This document shows positions 1-7,100 of a stretch of DNA of 10,630 nt, piece after piece (the stretch's first letter is position 1; each line of letters starts with the position of its first letter). Position numbers and translations under genes: made by a program. Source of the stretch: Wenzhouxiangella sp. (GTDB lineage Bacteria > Pseudomonadota > Gammaproteobacteria > Xanthomonadales > Wenzhouxiangellaceae); assembly GCA_007119095.1 (NCBI GenBank), contig SKQI01000146.1:1-10630 (forward strand). The letters run 5' to 3'. Below the pieces are notes generated by a model, which ran no database searches, was not told the origin of the DNA, and worked only from the letters and a program-made list of their open reading frames with translations.

Positions 1-262
1 ACAGGGCAACGCCACCGCCGATGCCGGCCAGCGAACTCAAGCCCAGGGTGAGCTGGGTGATCGGGTAGGCCAGCACGGCCCCGGCCAGGGCCTGCTCGCC
101 AATCAGCTGGCCGATGAAGACCGCGTCCAGGATGGCGTTCAGGCCCCACAGCAGCATCACGGCCACCGCCGGCCAGCCCATGGTCCAGGTCACCCGCCAG
201 GGTGAAGCGGTCAGGATCAGGCGGGCGTGGTGATCATGCTGGGCCGGCACGGGATTGTTCAC
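1..262 (-). CDS. MATE-family efflux transporter, N-terminal part (runs off left edge)
   Basis: I translated the minus strand from a GTG at 262 and found an open frame of 87 codons to the window edge. A short hydrophilic start (VNNPVPAQHDHHARL) is followed by SPWRVTWTMGWPAVAVMLLWGLN and then ILDAVFIGQLIGEQALAG. This is the usual opening of MATE multidrug/toxic-compound extrusion proteins: a first membrane helix beginning at a conserved Pro, then an Asp-containing 'D.vFiG.lg..alag' segment, then a second helix. MATE proteins are cation-coupled inner-membrane exporters with 12 helices, usually about 450 residues, so most of this one is outside the window. The start is 7 bases past the ybbP stop. 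No clear ribosome site is visible, so translation may be coupled to ybbP. The GTG at 250 is a possible later start, and I found no usable in-frame start just upstream. The substrate cannot be told. Confidence 0.8.
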   Translation of the reverse strand, partial: MNNPVPAQHDHHARLILTASPWRVTWTMGWPAVAVMLLWGLNAILDAVFIGQLIGEQALAGAVLAYPITQLTLGLSSLAGIGGGVAL

Positions 263-269
263 GATCGCA

Positions 270-2744
270 TCAGCCTGTGCGCAGGATACGAACTGGCGGT
301 GTCGACAGCACCGAACGATTACCCAGCCAGCCGCTACCCACCACCAGGACCACCGAGGCAGCAAAGCCGGTCACGAACAGGCGCAAGGATGGCTGGTAGG
401 CAAAGTCGAACAGCTCGCGGGCCAGCAGCCAGCCGGTGATGGCAGAGCCGAGCGTGGCCAGCAAGGCGGCAATCACGGCCATGATGCCGTATTCGATCAG
501 CAGGCCGCGCCGGACCATCGGGTTGTCGGCACCCAGGGTGCGAATCAGTGCCGATTCGTGGCGGCGCTCGTCGCGGGTGGCCTCGAGCGCGGCCAGCAGC
601 ACGACCAGGCCGGCCAGCAGGGTGAACAAGAACACCACCTGGGCGGCGGAACTGACCCGGTCGATGATCTCGCCGATGCGGGCAATGATGGCGCCGACGT
701 CGATCACCGACACGTTCGGCCAGGTTCGCGACAGCGGACGGAGCACGCTGCCGTCGCCGTCGGCCAGGTAGAAGCTGGCGATGTACTGGTGCGGCAGCAG
801 CTCGCCGGCATCCGGGGTCAGCAGGACGAAGAAGTTGACGTTGAAGGAGTTCCAGTCGACCTCGCGAATGCTGGTCACGGTGGCGGTGAAGCGGCGCGCA
901 CCTGACTCGAAGGTCAGCTCGTCACCCAGCTCGACACCCAGTCGCTGGGCCCACATGTCGGCCAGCGACACCTCACCTGTGGCGTCTGGGGCAAAGAACT
1001 CACCGGCAATCACTTCGTTGGCCGGTGGCAGTCGATCGATCCAGGACAGGTTGATTTGGCCGGCCATGCGCTCATCGCGCTGCAACTCGCCGCTGGAGGC
1101 AACCAGGTTGACGTTCGCCATCGGTCGGACCTGCAGGTTGCGCGCGCCGACCCGGATCAGCTCGTCCTGGACCGCGTCGACCTGGTCGGGCTGGATGTTG
1201 ACAAGGAAGTGATCGGGCGTGTCCGGCGGCAGGCTGCCGCGCCACTGCTCCAGCAGTTCGGCGCGCACGATCATCAGCAACAGCAGTGCCATCAGGCCCA
1301 GCCCCAAGGCGGTGACCTGGACAATGCCGGCGCCGCGCCGGCGATGCAGGCCGGCCAGACCGAAACGCCAGGCGGCCGTGGACCGGCGCGACAGCAGCCG
1401 GGTGAAGATCATCGCCAGCCAGCCGAACAGGGCCAGGGCCAGGGCCAGCACGGCGCTGCCGCCGAGCACGATCAGGGCCAGCCGGGTATGGCCGAGCTGG
1501 AACACCGGGATGGCCAGGGCACCGGCAATGGGCAGTAACCAGAGCAGGCGCGAAAGACCGATCCGGTTGTCCAGCGAGCGGTTCAGGATCCGCATCGGCG
1601 GTACCTGGCGCAGGTTGATCAGCGGCGGCAAGGCGAAGCCGGCAGCCAACAGCAGGGTGAACAGGCCGCCGCCCAGGACCGGTGCCAGGCGCGGCGGTGG
1701 TAGCGCTCCGGCCGGGCCATCGGCCAGGATCTCGGCAATCATCGCCTGGGCACCCAGCCCGGCCAGGCCGCCGATGATCACCGCCACCAGCACCAGCCAC
1801 AGCAGCATCAGAGACAAGGCGGCCATGACCTGGTTGCCGGTCGCACCGAAGGATTTCAGCAGCGCGACAAGATCACGCTGGGCCGAGGCAAAGCGCAGCG
1901 CCGACAGCAGGATGGCGACGGCAGCCAGAATGACCGTGGTCAGGGCGGCAATCCCGAGAAAACGCCGGGCCTGGGTCAGGGCGAGGCCGGTCTGGTCTTC
2001 GGCATCGCGCACCGTGATGGTGCCCAGCTCGGCCTCATCCAGGCGCGGGTCCAGCCAGCGGCGAAAGGCGTCCACATCGCCCTCGGCACCGGCGACCAGC
2101 AGCCGATAGCGCGCCCGTGCGCCGGGACCCAGCAGTTCGCTGTCGAGCAGGTCGGCCAGGTTGACCATCATCCTTGGAGCAAGCATGAAACGCGAGCCAC
2201 CGCGATCCGGCTCGAATACCAGCGAGCGGCTGATGGTCAGCTCGCGGGTGCCCAGGTCGGTCATGTCGCCGGTGTCGGCGTCCAGGTAGCGCAGCCCGCG
2301 CGGCTCCATCCATGCCTGGCCGCGCTCGGGAATCCCGACAAAGGGCTGTTCCTCGCCGCCCAGGCGGTCGGCCAGCAGCAGCTGTCCCCGGAGCGGATAG
2401 CCCTCGGACACGCCCTTGACGTCGATCAGCATGCTGTCGTCGCCGACGAACACCGCGGTGCTCATCAGGATGACTTCAGAGGTATCCAGGCCCATGGCGC
2501 GGGCCTGCTCGATGATCTCTGAATCGATGCGTTCGCGCCCGGTGACGATCAGGTCGGCGGCCAGGGCCTCTCCGGCCTCGCGCTCCAGCGCCCGCCCGAC
2601 CCGGTCGGTGAACTGACTGACCGCAACCAGCGCTGCGGTCGCAACAATCAGGCCGGCGGCCAGCAGGCCAAGGGCGCCGGAGCGCCCCTGGCGCAGCAGC
2701 AGCCTGCCGGACAGGGCAAAGGCATTCATGCCGCGGCTGCTCAT
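270..2744 (-). CDS. ybbP: YbbP-like ABC transporter permease (FtsX/MacB-type, 10 membrane helices)
   Basis: This 824-residue inner-membrane permease is close in length to E. coli YbbP (about 800). Hydrophobic stretches lie near residues 24-44, 260-285, 308-338, 354-376, 398-417, 420-447, 470-494, 698-722, 745-773 and 788-806, giving ten helices. Large presumed periplasmic domains fall at about 45-255 and 500-695. Two FtsX-type cores are visible, each with the cytoplasmic coupling motif after its first helix: LVALLKSFGATGNQV (about 292-306) and SALIRTLGADNPMV (about 731-744). Such type VII (MacB-like) transporters use ATP to drive movements in the periplasmic domains rather than moving substrate through a channel. 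The start overlaps the ybbA stop as ATGA, so the two are almost certainly cotranslated. Met6 is a possible alternative start. The YbbP name rests on architecture plus the ybbA/tesA neighbours. The substrate is unknown; a lipid-like or other hydrophobic molecule is inferred from TesA. Confidence 0.92.
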   Translation of the reverse strand: MSSRGMNAFALSGRLLLRQGRSGALGLLAAGLIVATAALVAVSQFTDRVGRALEREAGEALAADLIVTGRERIDSEIIEQARAMGLDTSEVILMSTAVFVGDDSMLIDVKGVSEGYPLRGQLLLADRLGGEEQPFVGIPERGQAWMEPRGLRYLDADTGDMTDLGTRELTISRSLVFEPDRGGSRFMLAPRMMVNLADLLDSELLGPGARARYRLLVAGAEGDVDAFRRWLDPRLDEAELGTITVRDAEDQTGLALTQARRFLGIAALTTVILAAVAILLSALRFASAQRDLVALLKSFGATGNQVMAALSLMLLWLVLVAVIIGGLAGLGAQAMIAEILADGPAGALPPPRLAPVLGGGLFTLLLAAGFALPPLINLRQVPPMRILNRSLDNRIGLSRLLWLLPIAGALAIPVFQLGHTRLALIVLGGSAVLALALALFGWLAMIFTRLLSRRSTAAWRFGLAGLHRRRGAGIVQVTALGLGLMALLLLMIVRAELLEQWRGSLPPDTPDHFLVNIQPDQVDAVQDELIRVGARNLQVRPMANVNLVASSGELQRDERMAGQINLSWIDRLPPANEVIAGEFFAPDATGEVSLADMWAQRLGVELGDELTFESGARRFTATVTSIREVDWNSFNVNFFVLLTPDAGELLPHQYIASFYLADGDGSVLRPLSRTWPNVSVIDVGAIIARIGEIIDRVSSAAQVVFLFTLLAGLVVLLAALEATRDERRHESALIRTLGADNPMVRRGLLIEYGIMAVIAALLATLGSAITGWLLARELFDFAYQPSLRLFVTGFAASVVLVVGSGWLGNRSVLSTPPVRILRTG

Positions 2745-3481
2745 CCCTTGTCCACCAGGCGGAAGCGCTCGCGGCCGGTCTCGCCCTGGGCCCCATCCTG
2801 GCCGCTGACCAGGCTGCCGTCTTCGATTTCCTCGATCCGGCCGCAGCGCCGGGCCAGGTTCAGGTCGTGGGTCACCAGGACCAGGGCGGTGCCATGCTCG
2901 CGATTGATGTCGAACAACAACCTGGCAACGGATTCGCCGGTGTTGCGGTCCAGGTTGCCGGTGGGCTCGTCGGCAAACAGCACCGCCGGGTCGCCGGCAA
3001 AGGCGCGGGCAATGGCCACGCGCTGCTGCTCCCCGCCTGACATCTGGCGCGGATAGTGGGCCATGCGATGACTCAAACCCACTTGCTCCAGAGCGCGGGT
3101 AGCGCGCTCGCGCGGCCGATCCAGGCCGGCGATCTCCAGCGCCAGCATGACATTTTCCAGCGCGGTCAGGCTGGGTAGGAGATGGAAGGACTGGAACACG
3201 AAGCCCACCCGACGCCGGCGCAGGCGGGCGCGCGCGTTTTCATCAAGACGGTTGAGATGCTCGCCGGCCAGCCATACCTCCCCTGTGGTCGGGCGCTCCA
3301 GACCGGCCAGCAGGCCGAGCAGGGTGGTCTTGCCCGACCCCGAGGCACCGACAATGGCCAGCGTTTCGGCTTCGTTCAGGCTCAGGTTGATATCCTTGAG
3401 GATATCGAGTTGGCCGCCCGGCGCCTGGACGCTGAAGCCCACGTTACGACAGGAGAGAATTGTTTGCCCATGATTCGTCAT
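2741..3481 (-). CDS. ybbA: YbbA-like ABC transporter ATP-binding protein
   Basis: This 246-residue ATPase powers the YbbP permease on the cytoplasmic face. All nucleotide-binding motifs are intact: Walker A GASGSGKT (45-52), Q-loop Gln97 in VFQSFHLLPS, signature MSGGEQQR (147-154), Walker B VLFADEP (167-173) followed by TGNLD, and switch His205 in VTHD. Length and sequence match the LolD/MacB/YbbA group, and the N-terminus resembles E. coli YbbA in spacing to Walker A. The ATG at 3481 is supported by that alignment; upstream on the minus strand there is only a weak GGAC ribosome site about 7 bases away. The first 12 bases of the gene overlap the first 12 bases of tesA, which runs the other way. 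The 3' end overlaps ybbP by 4 bases. Its promoter must lie within tesA. No convincing -35/-10 pair was found there, only an AT-rich patch near 3490-3500. Confidence 0.95.
   Translation of the reverse strand: MTNHGQTILSCRNVGFSVQAPGGQLDILKDINLSLNEAETLAIVGASGSGKTTLLGLLAGLERPTTGEVWLAGEHLNRLDENARARLRRRRVGFVFQSFHLLPSLTALENVMLALEIAGLDRPRERATRALEQVGLSHRMAHYPRQMSGGEQQRVAIARAFAGDPAVLFADEPTGNLDRNTGESVARLLFDINREHGTALVLVTHDLNLARRCGRIEEIEDGSLVSGQDGAQGETGRERFRLVDKG
3389..3406. repeat. 18-base near-perfect palindrome inside ybbA, upstream of tesA
   Basis: GATATCCT-TG-AGGATATC has two 8-base arms around a 2-base centre. It lies in ybbA codons 26-31 (Asp-Ile-Leu-Lys-Asp-Ile) and ends 63 bases before the tesA ATG. 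The symmetry partly comes from two GAT-ATC codon pairs. Because tesA has no intergenic space of its own, its control region has to be here, so an operator role is possible. It could equally be a coding coincidence. Confidence 0.35.
3451..3457 (+). promoter_or_regulatory. Shine-Dalgarno site of tesA (bears on the start choice)
   Basis: AGGAGAG is a strong ribosome-binding sequence lying within the antisense of ybbA codons 9-11. Its AGGAG core is 14 bases from the ATG at 3470 but 8 bases from an in-frame TTG at 3464. The true start of tesA may therefore be TTG (adding Leu/Met-Pro to the signal peptide). Either start leaves the mature protein unchanged. Confidence 0.6.
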
Positions 3482-4114
3482 TGCTGGTCCGTTATTAAAA
3501 GTCTGCTGTCGGGAAATCCGCTGCCGGCCACCGCCCTGCTGGCAACCATGTTAGTGGCTGCACCGGTTCCTGCCGCCACCATACTGGTGATTGGCGATAG
3601 TCTGTCAGATGCCTACAACATGCCACGTGAAGCCGGCTGGGCCCATTTGCTGTCGGAAAAGCTGGGAGAGGACCAAACCGTGGTCAATGCCAGCATTTCC
3701 GGAGAAACCACAGCCGGGGGCTTGAGCCGCCTGGCCGGTCTGCTGGCAGACTTCGAGCCCGACGTGTTGTTGATCATCCTCGGCGGTAACGATGGCTTGC
3801 GCGCGCTGGCGCCGCGCCAGATAGAACAGAATCTGGCGGCACTGATCGAAAAGGGCAAGGGCTCGGGTGCTCGCGTCGGACTGATGCAGATCCGCATGCC
3901 GCCCAATCTCGGGCCGGCCTACGTCAGCCGCTTCGAGGCCATCTATCCGCGCCTGGCCGAGGCGCATAAGGTTACGCTGCTGCCATTCTTCCTCGACGAC
4001 CTGTTCGACCAACCCGGCATGATGATGGCCGACGGCATCCACCCCACCATCGAAGCTCAGCCGCTGATGCTCGAGCGCCTGTGGCCGGCGCTGGAGCCGC
4101 TGCTGGCGGAGTGA
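3470..4114 (+). CDS. tesA: TesA-like periplasmic SGNH hydrolase (acyl-CoA thioesterase I / arylesterase / lysophospholipase L1)
   Basis: This is a 214-residue GDSL/SGNH-family esterase. Residues 1 to about 35 form a signal peptide (basic MIRHCWSVIK, hydrophobic ALLATMLVA, cleavage near APVPAA), so the enzyme acts in the periplasm. All four SGNH blocks are present: GDSLSDAY with nucleophile Ser44; block II Gly78 in SISGETTAGG; block III GGND with Asn107; and ADGIHP with Asp188 and His191 completing the triad. Family members hydrolyse thioesters, aryl esters and lysophospholipids. The mature part matches E. coli TesA in size. In E. coli tesA is also divergent from ybbA-ybbP, and I understand that TesA has been linked physically to YbbAP, which would supply membrane-derived substrates to it. 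The ATG at 3470 is the simplest start; a TTG at 3464 has better ribosome-site spacing. Its 5' end overlaps that of ybbA head to head. Confidence 0.95.
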   Translation: MIRHCWSVIKSLLSGNPLPATALLATMLVAAPVPAATILVIGDSLSDAYNMPREAGWAHLLSEKLGEDQTVVNASISGETTAGGLSRLAGLLADFEPDVLLIILGGNDGLRALAPRQIEQNLAALIEKGKGSGARVGLMQIRMPPNLGPAYVSRFEAIYPRLAEAHKVTLLPFFLDDLFDQPGMMMADGIHPTIEAQPLMLERLWPALEPLLAE

Positions 4115-4119
4115 GCGCC

Positions 4120-4136
4120 GCCGCCGTCACGGTGGC
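4120..4136. terminator. Possible hairpin between convergent tesA and the repeat-protein gene
   Basis: GCCGCC and GGTGGC can pair over 6 positions (one G-U in one orientation) around a 5-base loop, just after the tesA stop. There is no T-run on either side, so an intrinsic terminator is weakly supported. The rest of the 65-base gap between the two convergent stops shows only an 8-base palindrome GACCGGTC (4139-4146). Confidence 0.2.
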
Positions 4137-4179
4137 TTGACCGGTCTCGGCCTTGGGGGTTGAGGTGGTTCTCGCGACG

Positions 4180-7100
4180 CTACTCCGAAAAGCGATCCTG
4201 GAACAACTCGGCGGCCACGCCGACCAGGATGCGAGCGGGTGCCGACTGCGCTGTCTCGTGGCTGGCTGAGGCCAGGTAGCGGGCGCTGATATTGACTGCA
4301 CCGCCGCCTTCAAGGGTCAGTTCACATTCAAAAACCCGCACTGTCGAACCCAGCGGCTCAGAGTGAACAGTATCGCAACGCTCACCGTTTTCGGATTCGA
4401 CAATCACGACGCCACCACGCGGACGGCGCACCTCTCCATCAACGGCGACAACGACACTGACACTGCCGCCGCTGGGGATCAGCGGCGCCGACAGACTGTC
4501 GATCCGGACTTCGGCAGGCTCGGGCAGCCATCGACTGAAAGATTGAGAGCCCAGGCGGCCCACCGTGAGCCACTCGCCGGCAATCGCTACGCCGTTGTCC
4601 CATGGCACGATGGTGTGGGTTCGGGGGATCTGGCTTGCACCGCGCAGCAGTCCGTCCGAAGGCGCGGCAAAGTTGGCCCAATGGCCCTTCTCGTAACGCC
4701 TTAGCTCGGTGCCTCGATTTTGGGAGGCCTGGTAGGTTTCGCCAACCCACAATTCATCGCCCAGGCGCTTGATCGGGACAATGCCACCCAGCGGTCGATC
4801 CACATCCTCGAAGCCGAGGAGCGTCTCCCAGTCGCTGCCGCTCCAGAACATCAGACTTGGGAAAAAGCGTTGGAAATTCGGTGAGGAAACGCCTGTCGAG
4901 GCGACCATCAGTTGATCATCGAAACCTTCAAATCCGCGTACCTCGCCGAATGGTCGCAGGTCACCGCCTTGCCAGGGCGCGATCCAGTCCTCCCCGTTCC
5001 AGCGGGCGACTCCCCCGGAAGGCGTATTGCCGGTCTCGACGAACCGGCCGCCTACGGCCAACTCATCGCCCAATGACTTCAACGCCCAGACCTGGGGGTC
5101 TGAGCAGGCATTGCCGCAGTTGACGCCAGCCGCCTGTCCGCTTGCTGTTAGTGGATGCCACTGCTGGCCATCGTGACGGGCCAGAAAGTTGACCTGGATG
5201 GCGCTGGCCTGGGAGAACTCACCGCCCACGTGCAGCTCCCCCTGGTGGAACTCGATGGTATGGACCGGTCCGTTCAGACCATCGATAGCTTCCCACTGCT
5301 GGCCGTTCCAGCGCGCCAGGTAGGGCATGGAATCGCCACCGATCTCGGTAAAGTGACCACCGACATACAGCCAACCCTCGTGCTGCTTAAGCACCAGGAT
5401 TTCGCCGTTGGGCGAGTTCTCGGGCGCCAGCGGCGTCCAGCGCTCGCCGTCGAAGGCGACCAGGTAATCCGCCAGATGGCCCTGGCTGCGACTGAACTCA
5501 CCCCCCAGCATCAGCTGATCACCCAGCCATGCCGCGCTGTTGATCCGCGCCGGGACTGACCAGGCGCTGGTCGGCAGCTGTTCGGGCAGGGGGATGATCG
5601 GATGCCAGGCATCGCCGTCGAATGCGAACACCTCGGCGTAATTGGGAAAGCCGCTGAGGTTGAAACGGGCGAGGGCGTGAAGCTGGCCATTGACCCGGGT
5701 CAGCCAAAGCGCGCCGGTCCAGGTCATATCTGCGAAGATCGCGGGGATGTCCGGCAGTCGCTCGCCCCAGTTTTCCCCGTCCCAGCGGATGAGCTGGTAC
5801 TCATACGGACCGTCGTCCAGGCTCATTCTGCCGGCTATCAGCAGGTCATCACCGTCCGGAATGAAGTCAGAAAAGAAGATGCCACCTTGTCCCTGTGGCG
5901 GTGCCTCACTGGGCACACCGGGAAACCGCAAGAACTCGGTGCCATCAAAACGCACGGCACTACCGACGTACTCGTCATCGACGCGGGAGAAAAACCCGGT
6001 CAGAACCAGCTCGCCGTTGAATTCGATCATTCGCAACACCGAGCTGTTAAGGCGGGGGCCTTCGGAACCGGGCCGGGGCAACCACTCCTCGCCATTGAAT
6101 CCGGCGAGAAAGATGCGATCGTTGTTGCTCCACTGCAAGGCACCGCCCATATACAGAGTATCGTCGAGCACGGCCATGGTCCGGATCAGACCCGATGGCT
6201 TGTCAACGAGCGCCGCATCAAAAGGACGCAGGGTTTCTCCATCCCAGCGGGCCAGCCCATCTGCCGGCAGGCCGCCTGCTCGGTCAAAAGGGCCGCCGAT
6301 GACCAGCTGGCCTTGATACTCGATCATGCTTAGCGTTGCCGTGGGCGCCGCGATGTCTCTCTCTACGCCAACGCCCGCCGGGCCGGGCAGCGGCTGCCAG
6401 CTTTCTCCGTCAAAGCGCGCGAGACCATTGAAGGTCTGGCCGTTGACCGTCAGAAAACTACCCGCGAAATACAGCTCATCCTGGAATTCGATGAACTGGT
6501 GAGCGCGGGTATAGCCCGGTTCGGTAATGAAGTCTGCGCCGCGCCAGGATTGGCCGTCCCAATAGGAATACACAGCCGTGTCCTTCAGGTTCGGTGCCCA
6601 CATCCGATAGCCACCCGCCAGCAAGGTGTTGCCAAACCCGAAAAAGCTCACCGGCGTGCCGGCCACAAAATCAAACAGTCGGCGCTGGAAGCGTTCACCG
6701 GCTGCGGTCCAGAAACCGAGGGGGTGATACAAGAAAACGGTAGCCTCGCCCACGGGTGCTGTGTCAAAGATTGACGTGCCGGAGACGACTAGCAGGTGAT
6801 CGAGCGCGGTCAGGAAACCGACATCCTGAATGACCCGAAGATTGAACAAATCAGACGCTGGCGCCCAGGAACCGGAGCTACCGAAAAAGGCCAGGCCGCC
6901 ACTGAATTCGCCGCCGGCAGCAAGTTGGTCATTAACCAGCGCCAATGTCAGGATCGGACCATCGAAGCTGTTATTGGCGACCGCCAAACCGCCCCAGGCT
7001 ACACCATCCCAGGCTGCGACTCGATTGGCTGGTTCGCCGCCGGCCTCGCTGAAGCCTCCGGCGACAATCAAATGATCCTGGAAAACCTGAAGCGCGCGGA

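Noticed and set aside
255..2109. Long plus-strand frames (255-905, 1219-2109) antisense to ybbP
   Set aside because: Their translations are low-complexity Ser/Arg/Gln/Ala-rich products opposite an intact 824-residue permease; no domain or ribosome site supports them.
3182..3469. N-terminal extension of tesA to an ATG at 3182
   Set aside because: The extension is antisense to ybbA and would place the evident signal peptide in mid-protein; a strong ribosome site at 3451-3457 marks the real start.
4139..4146. 8-base palindrome GACCGGTC
   Set aside because: Too short to mean anything in a GC-rich window, and no paired or repeated copy was seen.
5602..6333. 243-codon plus-strand frame opposite the repeat-protein gene
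   Set aside because: The minus strand carries continuous recognisable repeats across this stretch; the plus-strand product has no recognisable feature.
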